A stretch of DNA of 64,000 bases from positions 53,651,463-53,715,462 of the forward strand of contig CM048554.1 of NCBI GenBank assembly GCA_026413225.1. Reading direction: 5' to 3'. The notes under the pieces are model-generated. The model saw only the letters and a program-made list of their open reading frames with translations. It did not search any database and had not been told where the DNA came from. The position numbers and the translations under genes were made by a program. The DNA comes from Otis tarda (lineage: Eukaryota > Chordata > Aves > Otidiformes > Otididae). Positions 20,501 through 32,800 of this stretch are shown here, one piece after another; within the stretch, counting starts at the first letter, position 1, and each line of letters opens with the position of its first letter.

Positions 20501-22800
20501 AATTAACTAAACTTTCATTGACCAGGCACATTCATTTTTACACTGTTTCTATCCGTCTACTTCTCTCTTTAATGTAATAAGATGCAGATTTTGATTTTTT
20601 GAAGTATAAATATTGTAAAAGACAATTCTAATACCAGTGCCTATCTTTCACAGAATTAAACCCACTTTAAATTTACCAAACCATTTATGCAACAGTAAGG
20701 GAAAAAAGTATACAAATATTTCCAACATTCAGCAAATACAACCTTAACATGCTGCAGCAATAAGAACTGACCATGAACTCCCCTGAATTTATTTAACTCT
20801 GAAATACTTACAACATTTCTGGTCAAAGTTGATCTTTTTCCATCCCACAGCTAGACCTAACAGCCTAGCAGTCCAGGAAACTCCCATGTGTTCATACCAT
20901 ACCCAGCCATTTCTGTGTTTAAGGCAAGTATTACTGTTACTTTAGAGTTATTTTACCATTGGTTTTTTTATAGGTGCTGTATAAAGGTTGCAAAAACGAG
21001 TCCTCCTATAAAGTTGCCAACCCAAGAAAGCTGAGAGACGTTATGATAAATGGCTTTAGCAGAGGCTTCGGAGGTGGGTGGGGTAATCAGCTTCTGTTTC
21101 CTCTCCTGATTAGCCCTTTACTTCTGTCGAAGAAAACACCCATAATACTCGTAGTAAGATGGGGGCTTTTACATTCTGTTTAAAAAGTCCATGTATTTGT
21201 ATATATGTGTACTATAAATATACAGTATATGTGCATATACTATATAGACTATAGTATGTATATACACACACACTATATGCTTTCTCTTTCTCCCTCTCTC
21301 TAATATTATATATGATCAAAGCATCCTAGCCTGTCTAGTGAAAATACCTCTACTGTTTCCATGAGAAGAAGAAATCTCCTAGCTGGCAGCTGTCTTCACA
21401 ACACACGCAGAAAAGCAGTTACCTGCTGTAGCCAAGCAGAGGGTGATGGACACGTGTCACCTATTTTAGATCACAAAGCATAACCTGGGAGAAAGACAGA
21501 CTGAATTCTGCACATTAAAAAAAAAAATCTCCTCTCTGCCTCTCAAACTGCAACTGAAAAACTAAGAACAATCCACTTTTAAAGCTACTGTGAAAATTAA
21601 AGAATGTGAGTGTGCTCAGGCACTTTGGGGGTAGTTTTTATTAGTGTATGTAATTTTATTCATATTTTTCAGTGATAGAAGGGTTCTTAAAAAAGAAGCA
21701 GGACATTTGGGATTAACCTCTGAATGTTATTGAACTAAATCAACAGAGGTTTTGTTTGTACAGACTTCAGTAAGGCAGGGATTCCACCCTTGACTGCAGA
21801 AGTTGTTTCTCATTATATATTAATTTATGATACATCAAATTGGAACTTAAAACCCCCTATAAAGGAACAGCCTGCTAACAAACAGTACAGCTCTGGGTAA
21901 ATTAAGATGAGCACTTGCATTCTGGGAATTTTTGCAAAATGTTTATCTTTAGAAACAGCTTTAAAAAATGCCTAAGGCTATCAACCACGGTGGGCTCAGC
22001 AATAAGGAGAGGGATACAAACAGACTTCAGTTCTCTAAACAAGAGGAGAAAAAAAAACACATTGAAACTTTGATCTCCACAGTAGTGCAACAAGCTTCCT
22101 TTCTGCATTGTGTGTGAATTTATAAATAAGACTCATTATTGAATAAGGGAAGTTGATGCAATTCTCCAAGCAATGGGTCTTGAGATAAGAATTTTGGCTA
22201 CTGTATCTTCTGCTGGGCTGCTTACCGTCCCATTTTTGCAGCACAACTGTTAAATTACTCCAGCAGTAAGCCCTTGAAACAGTCAATTTTCTGAAGTCTT
22301 ATGGAAAACACAGACTACAGCATTTGCAACTATTTGTAAGATATGTCAGAGGTATGTGCATTAAAGAATTGTAAATGTTTAAACAGAAAGTGGTTTTAAT
22401 TCTAGAGAAAGATAGAAAACGTTATTACTTTAAAATACAAAGAAAAGCCACTCTTGCCTCCCAGACACCCCCTGACTCGCAGGCAGTTTCAACAGAAGGC
22501 TTCTGGCTTTTGAACAAGTGTCCTCTAGTCTTCAGAAAGAGGTTACAGAGCGGAGAGTGACTTCAGCTGACGCTGCAGCCGTCTGAGATCTCCACAGGAT
22601 GGGAGGGAGAGAACACACCTTTAACTGGTTCCCATGTGACAACCTGCCCTGGATGAAGGGAGATATTTGGCATCAATCCCCGTGTATAGCACATTAACAA
22701 TGTTACATCCCTAACCCGTGAAGGCACTCTCGTGCCCGGAAAGAAAAAAAACAACCCACAAACCTCGGCAAATGCAAACCAGGCAGAACTCAAAGGCTTT
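17600..22800. other. Intergenic region right of the LBR promoter
   Basis: AT-rich sequence without a supportable gene. It includes an A/C-rich low-complexity tract (about 18050-18120), a block around 18650-19030 with several TAAT-type motifs that looks like a conserved non-coding element, a short hairpin (19893-19913), and a TA/CA-rich dinucleotide region (about 21197-21276). A 145-codon open frame at 17597-18034 (minus) and other open frames show no family signature. Confidence 0.6.
21197..21276. repeat. Imperfect TA/TG/CA dinucleotide repeat
   Basis: Alternating purine-pyrimidine sequence made of TATA, TGTA and ACACAC runs. It is an interrupted microsatellite and is likely length-variable. 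No gene is close by. Confidence 0.7.
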
Positions 22801-22825
22801 GAAGTGACAACCCAAACAAGTACAC

Positions 22826-22884
22826 ATGTATATGTGTGTATATACATATATATAAAATATACATACAGATAAATATGTATATGC
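22826..22884. repeat. Imperfect TA/TG dinucleotide repeat
   Basis: Alternating TATGTGTGTATATACATATATATA-type sequence followed by ATACATACAGATAAATATG; a degenerate microsatellite. Confidence 0.7.
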
Positions 22885-22899
22885 AGGAAGAGTGAACAA

Positions 22900-25800
22900 A
22901 AATATTAGATCTCCAGCCTTATTTTTGAAACCAATTCATTATTTTTATGCCTGTGACTGGCAGCATGCGCAAGTCCCCACGGTAACTGAAACTAATACTT
23001 AAGGGGCTTTGTAATTTAGGATGAAAAGGGCCACACACACACTGTTGGTACAGAGTGAACAAGTGGCGGAGCTGCTGGTGCTCAGCCGGGCAGGGCTCAG
23101 CAGCGAGGCTGCAGGCTGGGCCAGGCCAGCGGCCTGCGAGGCCCAGCATCAACGTGGAATATTGCACCCACGGCCAGTTTTCAAAATTGTGTTTAAAAAT
23201 CACTATAATGTAATCAATTGAGTTTTAAAACGGGAAAGCACTCTACTTCTGGTGGGAATATTTAAGGAAAATAATTTGAGTAAATTTGGACAAATATTTG
23301 CAACAAGTATTTCTAACGCTAGGATATGTAGAAAAGATGATAAATTTTTTTTACCAGAGTACAGACATCAGAGAAATTATTTTATTTAACACGGCACTCA
23401 CATTCAGTCTCTCGTATGTGGTGCTACTGCTATCCTCACTCCTCTTGTCTTCATATTCTAGAAAAAAGAAAAATCTATTTACTGAAACATGCAGGCCCAA
23501 ACCAGAAGCGATAAATGAAAAAATCAGCTTGATGCATCTCGCAAAAAAATGAGCTCACATACCTTGACTTTAGGAGCTGGTATTGCTGCATATCTACTTT
23601 CAATTAAATTGACTTCTTCTCTAATTGAACCTGTTCAACCAGTCTTGTTTATTTTTTTTTAATACAGTAATTTAAATGTTAATTAACTCTTTGAAGTTCA
23701 ACGGCTGTATTTCTACTAACATGTTAAAATATATACATGTACTTAATTTTTCCACTGTGTTTTCTCAGGATGGAGGCTTTAAACAGATGCTGGCAAGAAA
23801 AAAAAAAACAAAAAACGGAATATTCATTCAAATGTGGCCACCAAAACTGTAAATCCTGAACATGATATTTGGACTGGGTTCACCTTATTCTTTTAGTATC
23901 TGACACTGAAACTGCCCAATAGAGTGGGACAAAAAAAATATTTCTGAAATCCAAACTACCATACATGCATCAAGTTATGCATTTTAATCCACATTGGTAA
24001 TAAATAAGTATTAGAGCAGAGTTTCAGTGTGTATGTGTGATCCTTACTAGGCATTTTTCATTGCTCAGCTTTGAAAGTTCTTGTTACAAAACACATAAAG
24101 TTTGTTTTGTTAGAAGCAATTTAAAGTAAAGTAATTGGAACCCTTCAGGGCAGAATTTGCCTGTACAAGCCCACACCCCGCCTCATTTCCATAAATCTTT
24201 CTTAGTTTCCTTCCCTACATTTGAAAGTCAGTCTACCTGTACTACGGCCATCACTTTATGCCTGGCCCATTCAAACACAACAGCGAACTGATTTCCACAT
24301 TCTTGGTTAAACAGTGGGCAGCTAACAGCTGGAGCAGAAGTGATGAAAGACGGTGTTAATGTGAAAAGTTTCAGTGAGCCACTACCTGGAGGCAGATAAG
24401 AGGCAAAGATAGTTACTTACTTCAGAGTCTTCTTTTTTTCCCCTCTTTGTCTCCCCCATGTTCTTTTCAGGTCTCCCATTTGCAAGGCAGAACTAGTTGA
24501 CCCCAAAACATGAGTTACAGGAAGCACAGTCTACTGTCAGACTTTGCATTTAATTAAAGGAGAAAGGATAATTAGGATGGTTTCTAGCCTAAACTATACT
24601 AGAAACCAAATTCATTATTAATTCTGGCACTAGGCAGACTGCCAGTATTCAGACATTTCTTTCTCATGCTAAATTTTAAATGCAGAATCATCTCTGGCTG
24701 TTAATGCAGTAGTCATCTATTCCTGCTGTGGATACATCTGTAATTTTCAAGTTTCTTCATAGCAGTCGCAGGCATTCGCAAACAATAAATGTGTAAGTGT
24801 TCTGAAACAAGTGACTCAGATATTAAAAAAAAAACCGTAGTATTTCTGTTATGACCAGTTCCCACACAATGTTTATTTGTTCAGCGCTACTTAACCACAC
24901 ACACACAAAAGGAAACAACACTTTGTTCTCCAAGAAAGATAGCGTTGCCACAGACATCGGTACCTTGGCTTAAAGTCCTGGTAGGGCAATTTGGGCAGCT
25001 CACAAATATTATTCCCGGCCTGTGCAGGGCTGACCAGCCCCAGAAAGCTTCGATGATGTCTTTCAGGCCAGAATTAGTCTGCTGTGCACACAACACATCC
25101 AGCATGTTTGTGGGCAGTAGGTGGAAGGATTCTGGTTTAAGATTCGTCGTTGTTAAATAGAGTGTTAAGTAAAAAAAAAACCCAAAGATGTAGGTACGTG
25201 ACACTGAGCTGCACGAAATTGTTTCCCCCTGCCAGGTAGGACGGTCTCGCTGCTGGAGCAAGCTGTTACTTCGCTGGCCAGAAATGCATCTCAGCGATAA
25301 CCTGACCTGAAAGCACCCTCCCGTGCAAAAAAACCAGACGCTTCCTGCTCCTACGTGCTTTGCATTTATGCCAACAGGCAACATGACTCACTCTATTTAC
25401 TTCTAAAGCATGCTTTCCCTTCGAAATTACTCTGGCTGACCCTCTCACTATGGCAGCTAGAGCTGTGGATGTGCACAGGTCCGCGTGCGGGAAGACCCAC
25501 AGATCTTAGCAATGTATGAAACTGGGCTGAGCTGGACTCATTTTCCCTTTTTCTCACTTTGTTTCTCTAAGATGAAGCTGCTGTTGTGTAGCTCTGAGGT
25601 TATTCCCATAAAGCCTCGGTGTTACTCGTCTCAGACACACACACACACAATCTCCTGCTGAAAGCACACGGTGCATGGCAGGAGGACCTCACAGTGCAAA
25701 GGCGGTTGGGAAACCAAGTCTGAAAAACACACCGCAATCTAAAAAATAATCGATTCGTGTTCTTACTTCTCTGTCCCTTTCCTGTCTGCTATATATAAAA

Positions 25801-28800
25801 ACATTACTCAGAGCACATTTCCCCCCGTTATGACCTTTGCCAACATCGGTGCAACTGGTAGCACAGGGCAGCCAGCTGCAAAGCCGTTTCCTGGACTAGC
25901 TGCGTTCAGGCTCTGTGGAGGTGCAGCATCCACCCGTGTTTGCCTGCCACTTCGGTACTGAGACGCCACATGAGCTTTCTCCTGAGAGAGGGAGGGAGAA
26001 ATAAAACCCAGATGGAGTCGTGGAGCAGCTACTGATGGCCAGAAAAGCTGAGGCTGCTTTTACAGGCTGGAGCACATCAGCTCTAGGCAAGGCTGAACAG
26101 AAATCAGGAGATCATCACTGCGTCCTCAAGCCTTGCCTCAAAGCTGGGGTTTTAAAGCATTTTCAAGTCTGCAGTAGAGATCTTTTTTTGCTGTGCTTTT
26201 ATGTAGGGATACATAAAAGTGTATCTTTCAATAGTCTCAGTGGATCACGTAGGCTTGGGTGGCAAAAGCTTTCCTAGTCAAGGCATTCAGAAACACCTTA
26301 CAACGTTCAGGCCACTAAAGGTGGTTTGTAGATAACCACTGAACCACCTCGCTCGCAGTCTCACCTTCCCCCCACAGCCCTCACTTTAAAAAGGTCTAGT
26401 TGAGAAATGCACAAAATCTGGGGAGGCTTCTTGTGTTGCTGCAAAAGAAATCCTCAGGGAAACGCCTTTCTCTAAATGGTTTCTTAGCTGTGTATTTACA
26501 TTTCAGTGAAAAAACTGTATCGATTGCCCAAATCGTAAACTTTGCCAGTGATGCTGATGCTCTCTTGTTTGCTTGAAACCGAGTTTTGCTTTCAAGTTCA
26601 AGATGAGGAGCACTTCCTGCACACAGCTGCCAACCGCTTCTTGAGGCTTCGCAAGCGCAGCACGTTTCCTTCGCTGGGAGAGGGGAATTTCTGCTTTTCA
26701 AAGCACTGAGACCCTCCCACGCCCCCGGTCTATCCCCCAGCTACTGTGTACAATCTCTCAGAAGACCAAAAAGAAGGTGAAATAACAACTTGTTTGGCCC
26801 TTTTGTGTTTATTTGGTTGCTTTGTTCCTTAGCTGTAAGTGTCTGAAACTTCCTTTCCTCCCCGGAGCAGGCGCAACGAGTTAACATTGGCACTTCACTC
26901 CAAAAGGGAGCCCAGCTTCTGGTTTGCTTCCCTCCTTAGTCCCCAGTTCTGAATAAATCAGCACCAGTGATTGCAGTGACTTACCTTTGCAAAAGGAGAT
27001 GTATGCCCCCTTATCCTATTTCTTTTACCTTATTTTTGTTAGCACGGTAGAGCTGGCACCTTCTCTGTGCTGATCTGTTTTGGCTTTGCAGTACTGCTGC
27101 TCTGCATGCAAATAGACATGGTGTCTCAGCTCCCAAAGGGCTAGGGAGGAACTGAGTCATGCACTTGAGAAACGTTTTCTTTAACTCAATAGTTAATAAA
27201 TGTTGCTAAGCAAAACAGAGATTATGTGCTTATAAACATCTCAGAAATTGTGTTTAGAAATACTCAAGAAATCTATAAAAGCAAATGTATAGAATTATAT
27301 CGGCTATATATTGCACATAACTCACAATATATAATTAAAAATTATACAATTGAGCACAATTATAGAATTCTAATTATTGCATTTGTAATATATAAACCCA
27401 TTTATTATATATATGTAATACAAACACTTCAGAAATTTTATAATAAAAATTTTACTTGGTTAAGCCAGCTATGATCCTTCCCTGGAATTCTGGAGAGTAC
27501 TTTTTACTTGAAATCTACACAACACAGTTAAAATCTAGTTCATAGCTTCAGTGCATACAATGAGTAAAAATTTTGCCTGTAAGCAAGCGTTTCCAGAAGC
27601 AATCTGACTGGGCCTTATTGTTTTGCTCCTCAGACAGGAAAACTATTGTACTGCGGGCATCCTCAGCAGCTGCCCCAATGAGGGTGATTCTGAGATATGG
27701 TTTTCAGGAGCCTTGCTTGTCACAGTAATTTATCCTAAACTGCTGCAATTTACCCAATTTGAGAACTGGCCACACTGCAAGTGTAAGACAAAACACAAAA
27801 AGAAAGGTTAAAAAAAGAAAGGAAAAAAAAAAGAAAAAAGAAAGGAAGAAGAGAAAGAAAAGAGAAAAATGAAAGAGAAAAAGAAAGAAAAAAGGAAAAA
27901 AAAAAAGAAAAACACTTCAAGCTTTTCATTTTTAAGCAATTTGCTTTATGTCATTACTTCTTCACACGTTTCTTCCTACCTATCTTTATCCCATTGCAAA
28001 GCAGCCAAACTCTCCTAACACCTCCGCTCTTGTCAAAGAAGCAGAGCTGGGCTTTGGTGTTGCGCTCCGGATCAGTGTAACTTCATGTGGGGAGGAAGCA
28101 AACCCTCAGCCATTTCTGCTACCTGAATTTCACGCTCAGGTGCTTGGCTGCGTGGCGCAGCAGGGGACATCAAGAGGGAAGAACACTGTGCTCTTCCTGG
28201 CAACACCACCAACATACAGACTTGTTTCCTACACCTAAAGTATTGAGAGGCTTGGATTTGGGACCACCTGTTTGGGGCCTGGAAGGCCCACAAGTTAGAA
28301 GATTTTTTTTTTTTTTTTATGCCACCTGTTACCTCTCAGTAGAAATACTATTTTTAGAGGTGGTGTCAAGGAAACCACTGACACCAAGATCATGGTGAAC
28401 TGCCTCTGATCTTCACCTGATGGTCTCAGGTGCTACAGAATCATACAGATGGAGGGGAAAAAAATCAGACAAGGCAGAGACGAGAAATTCTAGAGTGAAT
28501 TATTTTCCACAAAATACAGCTAGTTTATTCACAGCAGTAGCATCTTTACAGTCTAGGCTATACAGTCTTATCTAGGATGTATTTGCTCTCTGGTATATAT
28601 GATAAACAAAAGAACGTTAAAACATTAGGGGTAAAATTGACAAATACAGAGATCATTAAGGAAGAATCTTTTTTGGAAATGAGAATAAGACCTTCACCTA
28701 ACTCGATGGAAGCTGGAGCTCTGCCTATCATGCTGGCAAGAAACACAGAAGCATGAACTATATCTGACAGGACACCAAGGCTGGCAGCTACTCCACACCT

Positions 28801-29870
28801 TGCTGGTATTACTAGGATTTCACATTCCTTTGGAGTACGTATTTCAACTGCTGAGTTTATGCATGATTATTACTGAGCTGGATACCAACAGCCCCCTCGC
28901 CTGTCGGCTTTATGTGCTTACACTGAAGTCCTGCCTTGGTGACTAGTTCCCTGTGGACAATAGCTACTACGGGCTGGGGGCTTATTTCAGGGATGAACAG
29001 CCCATATAGCTTTCACAGTGTGAAAGGAAGAGACATACAGAAGTTATCCTGGCTTCTTCCCTTTCCTTCATTCAAAGCCACTCCTGTCAGCTGTCCCCTT
29101 ATGTCCTTCTCTTCTGAAGCCCTCTAGAAGGTGATGGATGATGCAGAGCACGCTCGGCTGTCCCTTCTGCCTGAGCACATCACTGTGCTCCTGCCCAAAA
29201 GGACGTTGGGTAGTGAGCAATGACAACCACAGTTTTCAGCCCAACCAAACCCAAGGAGCTGCATGATCAGGTTATTACAGGGCTTCCTTGAGACCAAGGG
29301 GAATGGTTTGCAAGCACAAACTGGTGGCTCTGAACTGAAGGAAGATGTCGGGATGGAGCTGGGCAGGCATCTTCACATTGTCAAAGCCAGCTCTTCCTTT
29401 CCTGTGCTTTCTGAGGCCCCTTTGAAAATCTTTCAGGGAGACAGAAGAAAGAAGAACAACTCTTACACCACAGTTTACTGTGGTGTCCTGGTATCTTGAC
29501 AACCCCAGGAATTGTTCTGACTTAAGAAAAAAAGGCTTTGATTCACTTGCTTAATACATTATTTTTTTTTCTAGTGCTCACACAAAGTTTCTTCTAAATT
29601 TTGTCTATGGAAATTGTAACAGCAAATTCAGTCTGTTACAGCCTCAGTGGCCATTCCAAAGAGCTTTCATTACTAATGCTTGCAGGGAAATGTCTGTCAC
29701 TGGATAAAACCATACAATTCAGTGACTGCAGAATTTAACATTTATCTGAACCAGAATTAGATGACTCCATGATGTGCTTTTTGAACCCTGTATCTACTGC
29801 CCTCTCAATACATGCATTTCTTTTTTCTTTTCTTTGAGGAAGCCATTTGAAAGCTATCTCAAGTGCAACT
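22900..29870. other. Intergenic region with microsatellites and a purine tract
   Basis: No supportable gene. Contents: a short GC-rich patch (about 23055-23150) without splice or coding support, CA repeats at about 24896-24907 and 25635-25649, an AT-rich stretch (about 27290-27420), a purine tract (27786-27912), and a poly-T run (about 28303-28318). A 165-codon open frame at 24887-25384 (minus) has no recognisable motifs and is within chance expectation for a window this size. Confidence 0.6.
27786..27912 (+). repeat. Long purine (GAAA/GGAA) tract
   Basis: About 125 bases almost entirely A and G on the plus strand, made of irregular AAAG, GAAA and GGAAG units broken by only a few pyrimidines. 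It is low-complexity polypurine sequence, capable in principle of forming triplex DNA. Confidence 0.85.
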
Positions 29871-29878
29871 TGAGACAG

Positions 29879-29897
29879 ACACACACACACACACACA
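29879..29897. repeat. (AC)n microsatellite
   Basis: Nineteen bases of uninterrupted AC dinucleotide, about nine and a half units, preceded by GAGACAG; a probable length-polymorphic marker. Confidence 0.9.
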
Positions 29898-29899
29898 GG

Positions 29900-32800
29900 G
29901 GGATTATACTTGGTAAACCTATTTTTCCACATTCTACCTGAAAATTAGGATTTATTTGTTGTGCATATCTAACAAGCTGATGACTGCAGCACTGGTTTAG
30001 TTGAAAAGGCTGCCCTGTGCCAGTGTTACTATTATTTCTCAGTGTTAAAGCAGCCACACAGTTTGCTGTTACGAAATACATATATGGGGACAAGACATGA
30101 GTTCCAAGTGTTTTTGCATTCAACCTCAACACTCTGCAATAGCCTTCAGGTTACACGAAGCAGCAGGTTGGCAGAGGGATGTGCAAGTGAGTTCCTTTCA
30201 TTCTTTGGCTCACTCCCCTCATGAAAAAAAACAGCTGAAACAGCATTTCACACATGTATGCAGGCAGCCAACCTGCAAAGGTCAAAGCTGGGAGAATAGT
30301 TTTACACCATTAGCCACCCTCTCTGACAGACTACTGCGCAGCACTTGGAGAATTCAAGCTAAATTATGCTTTTCTCAGCAAAAATCCTAAGTGGCATGCC
30401 TCCACAGCAACCTCATACACAAAACTGAAGAGAATAACACACTCAGAGTGTAAGGGACCATTTACCAGCACCTCTCATGTGTGTTAGAGCGTGCACTGTG
30501 GACAAATGCATTCTGGTTTGAAATGCTGCAACTAAACCAGGGAAAGAAAAGCAATCAGTGTAGGCTCTGACCTCTCACCCTAGGTGTGTATTAAACACAT
30601 TGTCCTTAGCATGACAATTATCTTTGAGAACAATGACCTGTAAAGCCTTCATCCCTTCTTCTTCTTGGAGGGGAAAAAACCCAACCCCACAACATACTTT
30701 CCATCCACTTGCTAGACTTTGCCTATTATCTCACAGTATTCAACTTTTTTTTCCTGTTTGCAGACTTCTAACAGGTTTTTCAACGGAAGAGCAAGCCACG
30801 GCTTAGCAGATGCAGGAGTCTGAACAAAAGGCTTACGTTTCTTCATCCTTCTCTGCATTTTCCTGGAAGCCATTGGCAGATGGCCAAAGATTCATCGGCT
30901 GAGAACGGCAGCACCACATCACGGAGCCGCCTGACCAGGCATACACCGAGGTGTAGCCCAGGATACCCAACCCACACTGGGCTCCCAGCGCACCCCGGAG
31001 CTCCCTGCCAAAGCCAGGAGCCTGTGGGTGCCCCCCTCTAATGAAAACAGGGCTGCGAGACAGTGAGATGAGTAGGCAGAGACAGTGAGAGTACACGGAG
31101 GTGTGTGTGCTTCTAGGGGCCAAGGGTTGTGCAATCTTCCCCACATGCAACAGGGACCTTGTCCTGGCCTACTTTAGATGTTGTTCTTGGGCTCATGCCC
31201 TGCTTACCCAGTAAAACTGGGTCTGATTTACCAATGCTGGCTTTAAACAGGCCATGCAACAGAAATCTTGAGGCTGAGGCACTTCTCATCCCCGCTTTTT
31301 TTCCCTTCCCCACCCTCGTTCATGGGAAATAACTTACCAAAAAACCATATTGCAACCAACACAAAAAAAACCCCTGTATTACACTTCTGCAACATGAGTT
31401 TAATAGACTGAAATGCAACAATATTTCTCTATCATTTAACAAGAGTAATTTCAAGCTGTGGTAATACAAGGTTTCAATTTTTATCTGTGATTTCAGCATA
31501 GTGAGATTTATGATTTGCTAATAGGCAAATTTGCATGAAGACATTGAGCAGTGCAGAAAAGATTGATTTTGTGCTTACTGGATTCACTGTCAGCTTCCAG
31601 ACAGCACAGAAAGCTGGGAAGGCTGCTTTGGCCAGTAAATTGGAGGAACTAATTGGATACTCTCTTTTGTCAAGAAACAGCATCCAGTTCTGAGCATCGC
31701 GCTTTGAGCAAGCTGATGAATTTTAATCTGGAGAGAGTTCATAAAACCACCAACCTCAGGGCCCCTAAGGGAGCGGATGTCACCAAAAGCTTTGGGTGAC
31801 ACACAAATCAAAAACTACAGTATGAATACACAAGAATACGCTTTTTCTGAAAGCCCAGGAGACTCCAAGGGCCTTAACAGAGTAAGCTGTTGTGAATTCG
31901 ATGCAAAAACCCCAGCCACCATTAATGCCCCCATGAAGCAATCCTGAGACTGCTCTGACCTACATTGCTTTTACCAGCCTTGCTCCAGCTTCAATCATGC
32001 TCCACAGAAGGGAGCATGTAGCCCTCGCCTCTCGCAGCAGCAACAGCCGACGCAGCATCATTAGCAGGTCTGGCAGCCCACAGAGAAATAATTACGCGCA
32101 TTATGAAGCAGCGACAGCAATGGCAGGCTCAGAAGGCAGTCCCATAATCAAGAGAATGTATAGAAAAGAACAATAATAGCATACAGTAACTCTGAGGAAG
32201 ATAACAAGTGGGTTTTTGAAATGTGCTTCAAGAAGCAGAAAGATCAGCTCACATAGGAAGGAATCAAACTGGCATTTCTTTTGATTCAAGTTCAGCCTCA
32301 GCTATAATCTATACATTCGGGGCTAGGTCCAATTCAGACTACCAAGAGTCACCCCTTACCCATCACCACTTCAGCTAGATCACTTGAGACCTCAGCTTCA
32401 GCAGAAATATTTTAAAATGTGAAATTATATAAAGTTCCAAAAGCATTCAAAAGTGGATTTTTCTTTAGACCATTTTTGTGTTGCTAAGAAAAAGGTGTAG
32501 GAACCATTCAGATGGAACCTTAGACCGAAGGGGCAAAATGATAATTTAAGCCTTGATTTTTTTTCTTCCCCACCCCCAGTTATCATGAGTCACTGAAACT
32601 GTCTGAATTATGTCACATTGAAATGTATACTTTATAAGAGATTTTTAAAGTATTGGTAGTCTTTTCAAAATTAAAAGTTTTTAACATATTGGAAGTTATA
32701 TTTGAACAAGCCCATGGCATCCCTTCAACGTTACACCTGTGGCCTCATCAGCCACACTTGTTAGCAAGTTGTGCATGTTTTGATTTTGGGGTGAGATACA

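Noticed and set aside
24887-25384. 165-codon open frame, minus strand
   Set aside because: Expected about once or twice by chance over six frames of 64 kb; contains no recognisable motif, and simple-repeat sequence (CA repeat) encodes its end.
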